From NCBI GenBank assembly GCA_963675555.1, contig OY776676.1, positions 36,417,235 through 36,481,234 on the forward strand: a DNA stretch of 64,000 nt, written 5' to 3'. The notes beneath the pieces are model-generated. The model had not been told where the DNA came from. It did no database searches and worked only from the letters and a program-made list of their open reading frames with translations. Source of the stretch: Leptura quadrifasciata (taxonomy: Eukaryota; Arthropoda; Insecta; Coleoptera; Cerambycidae). Positions 1-10,529 of this stretch are shown piece after piece (position 1 is the stretch's first letter; the number at the start of each line of letters is the position of its first letter). A program made the position numbers and the translations under genes.

Positions 1-960
1 GGAGGTTGACTTTTAGTCAGGTGAAAAAATACACATTTTTCCATAAAATATACCATGGTTGATTTTGTTCGACCGAGTACGACGGCCGGTCGAACAGCTT
101 TTTTAGCGCTCCGGCCAGCGCTCACCCCCCCTATACTATAATAGTTTCTAATTCAGTGTTTTCTCAGAATATAAAAACTCGAACCGTTTTAAACACATTG
201 ATTGAATTAATGTTATTTTTCGGTTTGTTATTTTTACTTTTTATTGGTTTTTATAGCAATAATAACGTTTAATGCATGTCTTGTTCATGAGCTGATTCAG
301 TAGATTAGTGGCCATATGCTCTAGCGTTCGTAAATACTAAATATTTTCCGAACACGTGTTACACAAACCCTTGGAATTAGTCTTGCCAAAAACGTAAACA
401 TCCCTTTAAGAAATAACCAAATCGGACTAGTTTACGTAGTACAGTAAATACAGATTCAGTTTAAGACCTCTATTAACTTTATTACAGCCATAAAGTAATT
501 TGCTATGGGCTATACTCGTTGCTAAGTAAAATTTTTAGATTCTATACAGTTAAATCAGCCGAAAACTGGAATAGAGGTATTATCCTGTTCCGAGAATAAT
601 TAGGCCGTAGCAGCATTTCATATTTTAAACCTGTGTGTAACAAAAAATCTTATTCCATAAACTTAAAATTGTGAAATGTGGAAAGGTTTTGTTGTCGAAG
701 TACCCAAGCCTGTAATAATTTGCTGTAATTTATTTTATTAGAAGGTATTTTTCTGTCTTTCCTAAATCTGTTCTATCTGGCATTATATGGCATGTAATAT
801 TTATTTTACAGTGGCGGCGCAAAATTTGGTTAGAGGCAGGTAAATAGTTGAATTATTAAAATTGTTATGTTTCTCACAAAAATGTTTAGATGACAGGAAG
901 TTTGATAATATATTTTTTCTTCAAACCTCAACAAAACTTTTATGTACAAATTTCGTGGGC
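1..960. other. Non-coding, no gene seen
   Basis: I see no convincing exon or transposon protein here. The only local structure is a 9-bp inverted repeat at 67-95 (GTTCGACCG with CGGTCGAAC) in a short GC-richer patch. It is probably intron or 5' flank of the gene that continues at 16172, whose earlier exons were not found. Confidence 0.5.
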
Positions 961-1011
961 TTAAACTGTCATTTCTCCTGACAGTTCATCTGAACGACAG
1001 TAAAAGTCTTA

Positions 1012-1038
1012 CTGCCGCTCACGAGGTCTGAGCGGCAG
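1012..1038. repeat. Short perfect hairpin
   Basis: A 10-bp perfect stem (CTGCCGCTCA with TGAGCGGCAG) has a 7-nt loop and lies just outside the left end of the TIR element at 1047. The GCGGCAG motif recurs several times over the next 700 bp, so the hairpin may be part of the same repeat system. Confidence 0.6.
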
Positions 1039-1046
1039 CAAAGTCT

Positions 1047-1780
1047 AGCTACGATACGAGGGGTTAGCGGTAAGCGGCAATCATCAGAGTGCAGAGCGGC
1101 ACCACTAAAGTTTTAGTTGAATGATTTTGTACAGAAAGCGCTTTCGCCTGGATAGGATAACGTGGAGCAGCAGGGCGGCATTGTTCGATGCGTACCTAGT
1201 ACCGCCCGCCGCGCAGGGTCCAAACATTAAATTCTGAGGTAACCGCTCGCTGCCATCAGTACATTTCAGTTCGAGATGTCGTCCGCAAACATTGGGCTTT
1301 CTTTGAAACGAAAATCTTGCAGCGGAAGTGAGGATGAAAACTTCATCCTCACTTCCGCTGCAAGATTTTCGTACGTGATAAAATCCAAGACGAAGGTAAA
1401 AAGGATCCGAAACACGAAAATAATAAGGCGAAATCTGAACCTTCTTTTCCGCCGACGCGACGTAGCAAACACGTCCTCAACCGCAATGTATTTTCCGATA
1501 AGAGCAACAGCTGTAAAACTGGCTAGGAGGACGTCATAACGTGAGCTGACCGCGATTATCGCAGGCGGTCAAATTTGCCGACAAAACCCCGAACCTCTTC
1601 CAATGAATCCAATGCCAGCGTTGGACTCTCAGCGCTTGTCCCTCGTAATATGTAGACCAGCCATACGATGTGTCAAACTACTTATGCGTCCAACGTTTGT
1701 CGCGTTGGACGCATCGTGTAGCGCCGGCTTTATCCTATTGCCGCTCAGTATTTTTACCGCTCACTGCTCGTATCGTAGCT
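1047..1780. mobile_element. Non-autonomous TIR DNA element (MITE-like)
   Basis: The 14-bp ends match as inverted repeats: AGCTACGATACGAG at the left and CTCGTATCGTAGCT at the right. A second inverted pair sits just inside (AGCGGTAAGCGGCAA left; TTGCCGCTC followed by TTTACCGCTC right). The interior is GC-richer than its surroundings, repeats GCGGCAG-like motifs, and encodes no transposase. It also contains the long palindrome at 1309-1371. No clean target-site duplication was recognised, so the superfamily is open. Confidence 0.55.
1309..1371. repeat. Perfect 30-bp-arm palindrome
   Basis: Bases 1309-1338 are the exact reverse complement of 1342-1371, with only AAC between them. The match stops abruptly at both outer ends. 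A perfect pairing of this length is unusual among otherwise diverged repeats. It is either a young structure inside the 1047-1780 element or a fold-back artefact of sequencing or assembly. Open frames across it are mirror translations of the two arms, not evidence for a gene. Confidence 0.9.
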
Positions 1781-2375
1781 TAGGCTTAAGGGTATTTGAA
1801 GAAAAAATATCAATATTACTTATTTAATTCATATAAGATACCTGAAGAAAAAATAACATGTTTTATGTATAATAAAAGTAATTCTTTGTGTCCTCGTCAC
1901 ATAAAATGTCACCTTTATTCCATTTAAAAATACACCATTCACTATACATTAAAATACCAGATTCTTTGCGGGGTTATTTAAAAAATAAAGTTGTGGAAAA
2001 CCAAATAGAAGATACGTCGGACTTGCAAAGTAAATTTTATGCTAGTTGTGCAGAAATTAGTCGAAACAAGTTATAGCCGCCTGCAATAAGAAGAAAGGAG
2101 AAACTTTTTCAGATATGCGCATGTATCAAAAGTGAGAACACGTCGAAAATTTACTTTATTAGTTTTACTTATTTTAAAATCATACTTCGTAATCTTTAAT
2201 TAATTTAATCATTAGGCCTTGCGTTTTCGTTTGGACAAAAATACGTTCTTTATAATTATACAAATTAATGACGCTCGATAGTAATATTTTATAATATACA
2301 AATTAGAATTTTAGTTGATTATTCAAGAAAAAAAAGATTGAAAATTGCTATTAGCTCAGGCAAAATACCGTTACG

Positions 2376-2747
2376 TGTGTACACCCTCCAGTAAACACTC
2401 CGACCGTAGGTTCAATAATTGCAACACAAATTATCACTAACCCAATAATTAGTCCTTACAATTACGCACTAACTATAACTTAACTACCATAAATTCTCCA
2501 CTAATTGTCACTGACTAATATATAACCGACTCCGTGCATTGGCTCTGCTTCTTTTATACACCGCGACCCTTATTCCAGATTTCTCCCTGTCTGGAACAGA
2601 ACTATAAAGTCTCGAAATTTCTAGGTGTTGGCCCATCTCTGGGACAACTGCCGAATTACTGATTTACTGGTAGCTAATTAGGCAGGCTTCCTCTTACCCT
2701 GCTACTAGGGGGACTAAACTATTCGTAAGAGGGCGTGGGCGTGCACA
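2376..2747 (-). mobile_element. Candidate solo LTR
   Basis: Read on the minus strand, the segment starts TGTGCACGCC and ends GTGTACACA, i.e. TG...CA termini. It contains TATAAAAG (plus-strand 2551-2558) about 190 bp in, followed by initiator-like TTAGTCAGT, which is a normal LTR promoter layout. No internal retroelement proteins adjoin it, so it would be a solo LTR of an LTR retrotransposon. The flanking bases do not form a convincing target-site duplication, which keeps confidence low. Confidence 0.35.
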
Positions 2748-3009
2748 TAACAGTATGTTATATTGCTGTATCAGAATGAAATGGGGATTCATTTTCAGAA
2801 AAAAAATAGGGGTGCAATTTGGAAAACAAAAGTTGGGGGTGGTTCCTTAGGGACTGGAAAAAGCAGTATACAGTAGCACGGTCTTTCAATGCAATATAAA
2901 ATAGTTTTGGGTTCATCTTTTTTTCTTTTCAAATAATGGAGGTATTGATTGTGAAAGACATTTTGTGACAACCAATAATTATTGTGTTTATCGTTCAAAC
3001 TCGGTTCAA

Positions 3010-3850
3010 CACGTCATTCGTCATAAATCCTTCATATAGGTCCGCCATAAAATGCCGTAATGATATTTGGAAACAAATGTCAAGTTCAAAATTAGTTTCA
3101 CAAAGTAAATTTTCGTTGTAGTTTCCAATTACAGCATTTCCGATGTAAAATACATTTCTGACGAATTCTTTGAATTCAACTTGAAACCCATACATCCATC
3201 GACTCGGCAGAAACTAAGAATTTCTTATATGTAAAACTTCATCAGACAAATGAAAAGTACAATTTTTTTGATATAACCAAAATTAATAGTTGTCGTTGCA
3301 GTTGTTGTGAAAATACCTGCCCGCCAAGTTAATTTTCAATGGAGTTTCAATTTAAAACGTCTACGGAGCGTATTTACGGTTCATAGCACAATTCGTTACT
3401 ACAAGTACTGATTAAATTTTCGTTGCAGTTTCCAACTAGACAATTTCGAACGCAAAACGCATTTCCGACTAATTATTTGCGTTCAAATTGAAACCCATAC
3501 GTCCATCGTAGAAACTAAATATTGATCGCTTCGATGTAAAACTTTATTCGAAAAAGTAAATGTTCGATATTTTTTAAATAACCAATAGTTTTGCTGAAAT
3601 TCCGAAAAATTTTTCTTCAGAAGTTTTCGACGCCGTTGCGAAAATATCTGTCTGTCAAATCAACTTTCGTTATAGTTTCACTTTGTAACAACCGAAGAGC
3701 ATTTTTGCGACTCATGCACACTTTTTCACTGCATCAAGTCAAATTTTTAGTATAGTTCCGACTTCCAAAGGCGTTGTACGCGACAATGAATTTTTTACCA
3801 AATGGTCAAATTTCCCGGTAGTTCCGAAAAAAGCCGCTTTAGATGTAATT
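3010..3850. repeat. Three diverged tandem units of about 310-330 bp
   Basis: A recognisable block (AAATTTTCGTTG, then GTTTCCAA, then a run ending CCCATAC-TCCATCG) begins near 3107 and again near 3414, and a more diverged version (AAATTTTTAGTATAGTTCC) begins near 3741. The sequence before each block also corresponds (a GAAAATA-CTG-C motif, then TAACTTTCG-like sequence). This looks like a decayed tandem repeat or satellite relic. It has no open reading frame of note. Confidence 0.5.
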
Positions 3851-4062
3851 GATCTTTTGCCTCTGGCGGTTTAAAATGCCAAATATAGGTTAGATAACAA
3901 TATCTTGTAACTCCTCCTTCGGATGCTACTTGACGTTTTAATCCATCAGTTTACCATATGGTATCATTTGGCTAGATGTCTTCGCAATTTTTCTCTCATC
4001 TTCTTTTCAGGTACATTTATCCCTTAATAGTGCGGTCGATCTGGCATTAAAGATGGCTTGAG

Positions 4063-5139
4063 ACGGACTCGTTTTTTTCTATTTTTTTTTGTGATGTTAT
4101 GAAGTCGCACTCCCACTCCTCTATCATCCGGAAAATTTTCCGGTCGAACTTTTCGTGAGGAGGGGGAAATTTACATGTAAAGATAAGGAAAATCAGTTTT
4201 TCGGACATAACTCGCTTAGTTTGATTCGGATCGAATAAAAACGGACGAGCGGAGTGGGAGGTGTATTTGAGAGAGAGAAGGGAAGGCTGGGGACGGTAGC
4301 TCAGTCTGCTAAAGCGTCTGGCTAGCAAACTGAGTTGCCTAGCGAAGTGGGTTCGATTCCCGCAAGGCGAAACAATTTTTCATTAAAATAAATTGCCCCA
4401 AGAGTGGTTCGGAGTCCACATTAAACTGTAGGGCCTCGTCTCTCTTTACTTAGCACAAGAGCCTTGAGATCTCCCAGGGGGTTACTTCGGTAACCGGAGA
4501 GGCGGTTAAGAAAACATTTTAAGTGGAAGCACTAGGCTCATCTCCCGGCATCTCGCTACATGGCTGCTAATTGCCGCGCTCGCTCGTTTTATAAAGGTAT
4601 CACGCAGGCCCTAATGAAGTTAGAGCTTCGCGGTAAAAAAATCTTGAAAGAGAATTGATTATCCTTGGAAATGAGCCCGGTCCGAAGTCCCTAACCCTCT
4701 CCCTTGGCCTTCTACAGAGCAATAACATTGCGCCCCCCCCCTCCTAATCTTCCGATCGCAATCTGGTCGGGCTCAAATCAAAGAGAAAAAAAATCCACAT
4801 TCGAGGGTGAAAAAAAATCTCCCCCACCCCTTCCCTTCCTGGCAAAAAATTACTTTTTCTAAAAATAATAACAATAAATTGGTTATTTTGCAACCATTTG
4901 TTTGTTTATGGCGAAAATTGAAAATACGCTCATTCGCGAACCGTTCATTTTTATCCCTATACACATTTTCGATCCGAATCAAACTAAGCGAGTTATGTTC
5001 GAAAAACTGGTTTTCCCTATCTTTACATGTAAATTCCCTCCCCCCGTCCTCGCGAAAAGTTCGACCGAAAAATTTTCTGGATGATAGGGTCCGACTTCAT
5101 AACATCACAAAAAAAAATCGAAAAAAAAAACGAGTCCGT
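4063..5139. mobile_element. Foldback element with about 170-bp terminal inverted repeats
   Basis: The left arm (4063-4236) starts ACGGACTCG and is repeated in inverted orientation at 4968-5139, ending CGAGTCCGT. The arms share many blocks, including CATAACTCGCTTAGTTTGATTC and TTTACATGTAA, with moderate divergence. Similar peptides read from the two arms on opposite strands are a by-product of this symmetry, not genes. A tRNA-derived SINE lies between the arms. The remaining interior (4516-4960) shows no gene. Confidence 0.7.
4289..4515 (+). mobile_element. tRNA-derived SINE, copy 1
   Basis: The head has an RNA polymerase III box A-like block (TAGCTCAGTCTGCTAAAGCG, about 4297-4316) and a box B (GGGTTCGATTCCCGC, about 4350-4364). 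The spacing suits a tRNA-like promoter, but the cloverleaf is imperfect, so this is not a functional tRNA gene. A body of about 140 bp follows, ending near GGCGGTTAAGAAAAC. A second copy at 49783-50010 shares head and body throughout, which shows that this is a dispersed SINE family. It lies between the arms of the 4063-5139 foldback. Confidence 0.8.
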
Positions 5140-5339
5140 TTGCAAATCCAGATCGACCCCACTATAAGGTTTTCGTGCGGCTGCGGGTTGTGCCAATTAT
5201 TCTCTCTGACTGTAGTAGATTTTATTCTAGTTTCGGTATAGTATTGGTTCCTTTTCAGGCCGGTCCAGGTCTACAGAGATAATCTAGGAGCAAAGAGTAG
5301 TAGTCCTACTCGGCCCTAGTTATCGAGACCGACATCCAG

Positions 5340-5830
5340 CCAATAGATATTGGCGCGCGTCGCCATTGAAGTTTGATTTTACACTACAAAATGTAACGAA
5401 GGTAGGAAAATCACTGCTTCCATAGGATAAACGTTCGCTTCCATTCTTCCCTGACACTGGTCTTGGTACGTTTCTTAGTTTTCTTATCGTATCCCCGTTT
5501 AGGCGTGGGTTATTATTGGTATCATAACCCTTCTGTAGAGTTAGTGCACAATTTTTTATCACTTTCACTCATCATTATTCTTCTGTAGGCTCGTAAGTTC
5601 TCATGGTAGTTGTCTTCCCTGGATTCATTCGTAGACCTTCTTGGATTTGCCCACCATGTAGAAGGGTTTTTCCATCATTTGTGATGCAGCGACCTTAATT
5701 TTTTGTGTTACTAGCATATACTTTTACATTTGTTTCTTGCTGTTCCCGTTGAGTTAGGGAGTTCATTCAGACGCCATACAAGGGTTGATAGATAGCACAT
5801 CCCCTGTGGGTACCATCTGATCACGGACAC
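5340..5830 (-). pseudogene. Decayed LINE reverse-transcriptase fragment
   Basis: Minus-strand reading in shifting frames gives pieces reminiscent of the RT C-terminal half of a non-LTR retrotransposon. There is GVRDQMVPTGDVLS where GVRQGDVLSP is expected, then KYMLVTQKIK, then a stretch ending VPRPVSGKNGSERLSYG that resembles the post-RT segment before the W-G-H-V region. Several stops and frameshifts are needed. The related C-terminal tail type is clearer at 10190-10524. The assignment is by pattern only. Confidence 0.35.
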
Positions 5831-5839
5831 CTTTTCCCT

Positions 5840-7300
5840 CCCAGCGCAGGCTAATTCTTGATTTTTGAGTGCTCAGTTGACTCATTTTTTCATGGATTTT
5901 TCTATCCTACGTCCATTGCTTTGCTTAAGTAGTAAAATGAAATATTGTCAGAAACTTGCTCTATATTTAGAAAGGTTACTATGAAAATGTCCCTAAAAAG
6001 TGTGATGTCCTTTGACACACATATAGCACACATAATAAAGGATGTTGTGTAAATAAGGGTGAAAATTAATAACCTTTAAAATTTTGATCAGAATTAAGAT
6101 ATAGGGTAAAAAACATTTGTTTTACGGGCAACAGTGAATTATTACGCAATAGTTCATACAAAAAATAGGATGTAATTTCGCACATTAAACACATTAATTG
6201 AATGTTTTTGTTCTTTCCAGTAATTAATTTTTTGACTTTGCTAGTGACTCAGCTATCTTGCATTTAATTGTGCAATCATAAAGAATGAATCTCCGCATAC
6301 CAGGCTGTCCTCTAAATATATTTTTGATTCGCTTTTGTCTACAGAGTTCGATAATCTTAACTATAAGAATCCTTTTTCGTGTTTCCCTCCTGTACAATAT
6401 TAAAATTAACTTGTAATATCTTGTTGGTTTACTTATTCGATGTATGACGTCAGGTATACAAAACCATGGAAATAGGATGTGCCGTAGATAAGCACATATA
6501 TTTGTGGACCTTGACCCCATCAAGTACCATCATAATATTGGCTGTAACAGTGATCTTTTGCATTCATCCGATGACTCAAGTATACTTTGTAATAGCTCTA
6601 AACGAAAAATGGTAAATAAAATAGGTACCGGTTTAGATTTATCACTAATCAAACTAGTTTGTTTTCTAACTGCGTTTGATAGTTTAAAGATGAGATAGAC
6701 AAATGATATTTGCATGGGAGTTATAGAAATAACAGAATGATTAATAGCTGATTTGAGAAACAAATGGTCGTTTTCTTTGTCAATATATTGTTCTAAATTG
6801 CTCTTTTACGTTCATCCTGCTTACAAAATGTGAAATGGCATTATATTTCTATTAATTCCTTATTTATTCATTTAGGAATTTCGCACCTTTTTATGGAAAT
6901 TTTATTTTTCTCTTTGGCTATAGCTCTTGAATTGAAATGTGCCTTATTTACGGTTTATGTACGGCGCGTTTACGTCAACTTTATAGAAAAAAATTAAAAA
7001 TGAAAAAAATCATATTTGAAATTATGTAGTTTCTAATTTTATTTACAGAAGAAAGTTAGTGCGCAACAAATATGTAAATTATTAACAGATTACGTCATGC
7101 TGTCAGGAGCGTACACGGCGCGACACTTCTAATTGAGTACGTATAATGATTACATGATTTTTAGTGTTGACTTTAATTGTCTTACCTTGTTTAGTTTGTT
7201 TGATATTGATAGGTTTTGTCTTAAACTTTGAAAAAAACTTTAAAAATTATTTCAATCATAAAACAACTATAGATACAGAGCGTCCCAAATTGAAGATGCA
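5840..7300. other. Non-coding, no feature resolved
   Basis: This is AT-rich sequence with no protein similarity, RNA gene or clear repeat boundary that I can support. Short open frames near 6224-6763 overlap on both strands and have no recognisable domain. Confidence 0.5.
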
Positions 7301-7304
7301 TGTA

Positions 7305-9537
7305 TTGAGGCAGTCAAAATAGAATTTTGGAACTTTTTCCATAAGCAATTTTATGGTTGAATCCTATTGGGGAGGTGCTAAGGAGTACCCAAAAAATTTT
7401 TGTACTTCAAAGACCTTCAATAGGGTTTTCCCACTAATTTTATTTTAACAATTTGTGTCGTGAAAATGATATAATAAAATATTTTATTAATTTACAACAA
7501 TTTACTTTGCTAATAAGGATTATTTCTAAGAAAATATTGTTAAAACAACTTGCTGATAATTTCACTGCTTTTTAAAACAGGCACTTTTACGCGCCAGAAT
7601 TGCGTATCTACCCGGAAAACCAATGAGATTATGGATATCATTAGTTTGTAATAGATTCTAACTGTATGTTAAAGAAAGCTTTCCTCTAAAACTTCTCAGA
7701 ATTTCAATTTGTAATGCTTGTATTGTGATTGGTCTAAAGCAGTGGACGTGTAAATATTGGCCAATCAGAATCCAGATAAATGCCGTACAAGTTATTCGTG
7801 AAAGCGTCGGACGTTAATATTTTGTACTGTAGTTTAGGTTTAACCTTCACCGACATTACACATCAGATGACTAACCTAAAACGTAAAATTTATATTTTTA
7901 TGTTTGTATTGTTTGGAGTGAGTCAGTTTCTGGTTTATGTTTTATTAATTCTACAATCAAAATGGAATCAAGTGGAAGAGGGATATGTTAAAGGTGCCGC
8001 TGATAATTTACTTAAAGTAGAAAAGTGCTGAGTGCTGTCAATAAATAGAGGTTATGTTATGTTAACAGAGACCAAGATTAATAAACAATCTTGAACAGAG
8101 ACCTCTGTGATTGGATTTCAGGGTGTTGACGTCACAACGCGCCAATTTATGGCTGTTTAAAATGAACGCAATATTTTTCAAACTTCAAGTTCTTTTTTTG
8201 TTACTATTAGTAAAATTAATAAGATAATAAATATGCCATAAATAATTTTTTTACGTGAGTTAAGTATTTCAGCAATAATTTTTTTTTCTGGGAAAACCCT
8301 ATTGTTATTAACAATTTAATTTTTTTAACCGCGTTTTTCAACATACAAATGTGAATAACTCGAGATCGGGACAAAAAAAACAAAATCTTTGTAATTAAAT
8401 TGTCTACAAATCTACGTTTAGTCTAAGTCTTTTAAGAGCGCAACCATAACCTACAAAAGTGAAAGAACTGACCAAAAATCGTTTTTTCTTCATTTTGCTG
8501 CCCAAAGCCGCTGGGTGAACCGATCAGCTTCAAGCTTTCAGAAAATCTGCCTTTTGCCCTAACAAAAACACGCTGAAAATTTACTTAAAAAATATTAAAC
8601 CTAGTGTGCGCAATTGAATTTGTTATTTAAAATTTGAATTGGCCGCCATTTTATGCCATTAAGTCCGAAACGGATAATTTTTTTTTTTTCAGGAATTAGG
8701 TCTCGACCTCAGCTTTTTGATGGCGTAAAAAAAATTTTTAAACCTATTTTGGCCATTTTTTTCTTGATTGACAAAAAACATTTTGAAAAAAAATGACTAA
8801 AATAAACTCTTTTTTTAAATTACAATAAAGGTATTAAAATTTTCTTTCTGGTTTGATAAAAGAGGTTTCAAAATGACCTATAAAATTCATTTTTTGTTAA
8901 TTGGGTTTTAAACAAATGCAAAAAACATGTCGAAAATAGGTTTAAAAAATTTTTTTACGGCATAAAAAAAAACTGGGGTCGAGACCTAACTTTTGAAAAA
9001 GAATGATCCGTTTTAGACTTAATGGCATAAAATGGCGGCCAATTCAAATTTTAAATAACAAATTCAATTACGCACACTGCAGGTTTTAATATTTTTGCAC
9101 CAAATCGTCAGGGTGTTTTTGTTAGAGCAAAAGGCAGATTTTCTGAAAGTTTCAAGGTGATCGGTTCACCCAGCAGCGGCTTTGGGCAGCATAATGAGAA
9201 AAAAAACTATCTTTTGCCAGTTTTTTCACTTTTGTAGGTTATGGTTGCGCTCCTAAGACCTACAGTAAACATAGATTTGGCGAAAATTTAATTACAAAGC
9301 TTTTGGCTTTCATTTTTGTTCTGATCGGACCTATATATCTCGAGTTATTCATATTTTTAGGTTGAAAAACGCGGTTAAAAAAATTAAATTGTTAAAACAA
9401 TTAGAGCACAAGGTCCTTAAAGTACAAACATTTTTTGGGTGCTCTTGAGCACCTCCCCAACAGGATCCAACCATAAAATGGCTTATGGAAAAAGTTCCTT
9501 TATATTGATTTTTGTGCTATTTTTACTGCGTTATATT
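7305..9537. mobile_element. Large foldback element with 0.5-0.6 kb arms
   Basis: The right arm (about 8925-9537) is the reverse complement of the left arm, which is split into 7305-7417 and 8305-8765. Shared blocks include GAACTTTTTCCATAAGC near the outer end, TTGAAAAACGCGGTT, GCAGATTTTCTGAAAG, AAATGGCGGCC and GGTCGAGACCTAA. The unpaired centre is only about 160 bp. No transposase is present. The break in the left arm is exactly where the TIR element at 7418-8304 sits, so that element arrived later. Confidence 0.75.
7418..8304. mobile_element. TIR element inserted in a foldback arm
   Basis: A 16-bp perfect inverted repeat bounds this segment: CAATAGGGTTTTCCCA at the left and TGGGAAAACCCTATTG at the right. 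Comparison with the uninterrupted right arm of the host foldback shows that these bases are extra. Inside is an 83-codon open frame (7780-8031, +) with one strongly hydrophobic segment, around IYIFMFVLFGVSQFLVYVLL. It resembles no transposase I know and is followed by AATAAA at about 8040. I do not call it a gene. Confidence 0.65.
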
Positions 9538-9539
9538 GC

Positions 9540-10060
9540 CATTTCGGTTATTGTTGGAGATAGAAACTAAAATTATGCATTTGAAGAAATATTTCGCATC
9601 TTTATAAGGTGACAACCGGTCTAATAACTACGTCGTTAGGACATTCATTACTAAAAAATTTCTATCATTATTTGTTTTTGAGTTAACGCCACAATCTTTG
9701 TATTTTCTATGGTTACCATAAACTATTTCATAGTACTCTTAAGTCTCCTTTCAATGACGTATCACGTTAGAACAATTTAGCTACGAGTGTGTTCTGTGGA
9801 CTGCCAGTTTTCCTGATCTCAGTGCTTTGGATTTTTAGCGTTAGCGGCGTACGAACGAATAATGCATTCGATCCACAAAGAAATGTCCAAATTGTGGAAG
9901 AAAGTGTGAAAAATACTTTGGTGAATACGTAGTTTAACTTTAAAGCGATGTTAAAAGTGGATCAACAAGGGCGATTGAACAATTATTTACTTCTGTGTTT
10001 AAATAATACAATATGGTTCAATACAAATATTTAGTGCAGTGCCGGGCCGGTTTTCAGAGG
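9540..10060. other. Non-coding, no feature resolved
   Basis: I see no exon, RNA gene or repeat boundary that I can defend between the end of the large foldback and the short hairpin at 10071. Confidence 0.5.
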
Positions 10061-10070
10061 CCAAAAATCC

Positions 10071-10119
10071 AGTCCAGCGCCAGTAATTTTTTTTGTGCAA
10101 AAATTGCTGGCGCTAGACT
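10071..10119. repeat. Inverted repeat / hairpin
   Basis: AGTCCAGCGCCAGTAATTTTT pairs with CAAAAATTGCTGGCGCTAGACT across a few bases, with about three mismatches. It could be a small foldback relic. No gene is associated with it. Confidence 0.6.
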
Positions 10120-10189
10120 AATAGGCCAAGGCTAAAATCTATAAAACAGTAAAAACTATCATAACATATACAATATAAACTAGACCAGA

Positions 10190-10524
10190 TTTATCGAAAA
10201 CTGGACAACTATTGGAAGCAACGGAAATGAAGTCACTTCGCAGAATTACTGCGAAAACAGTTTCAAACAGGGAAAGAAGTGGTTTCACTTCTTTCGATAT
10301 AAGATCCTTTCACTATAAGAAATATGTGCAAAACAGGAGAGATTAATGGATGTGTATCAAACAAACAAAAAAAAAAAGAAATAGAATGTACACGCATAAA
10401 CAGGATGGACAATAGGAGAATAGTGAAAATTACTCGTGTGATAAGTCAAAAATCACCACTTGGACGCATGAGCGTGAGACGTCCTCGAAAAAGATGGAAC
10501 GACAACCTAAATGCAGAGCAATAA
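10190..10524 (+). pseudogene. LINE C-terminal fragment
   Basis: Two frames together match the conserved tail that follows the reverse transcriptase in many insect non-LTR elements. First comes LEATEMKSLRRITAKTVSNR (about 10210-10270), typical of the E-M-K-x-L-R-R-I block. Then, in another frame, comes INRMDNRRIVKI ... SPLGRMSVRRPRKRWNDNL (about 10398-10510), typical of the M-x-x-x-R-I-x-K and G-R-P-R-K-R-W motifs. A frame change and an A-rich run at about 10370 separate them. It is a short 5'-truncated, non-functional remnant. Confidence 0.6.
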
Positions 10525-10529
10525 TATAC

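Noticed and set aside
985..1049. Helitron 3' end (hairpin followed by CTAG)
   Set aside because: The hairpin and CTAG are present, but the next base is C where the T of the AT target is expected, and no TC start or RepHel protein was found.
1266..1539. Overlapping open frames on both strands around 1266-1539
   Set aside because: They cross the perfect palindrome, so each strand reads the other's arm. No recognisable domain.
4289..4375. Functional tRNA gene at 4289
   Set aside because: Box A and box B are present, but the anticodon arm pairs poorly, there is no 3' terminator after the acceptor position, and the same body continues in a second copy at 49783.
4807..5241. 144-codon + strand frame, the longest in the first 16 kb
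   Set aside because: It runs through low-complexity A/T runs and one arm of the foldback element. Matching peptides occur on the opposite strand from the other arm.
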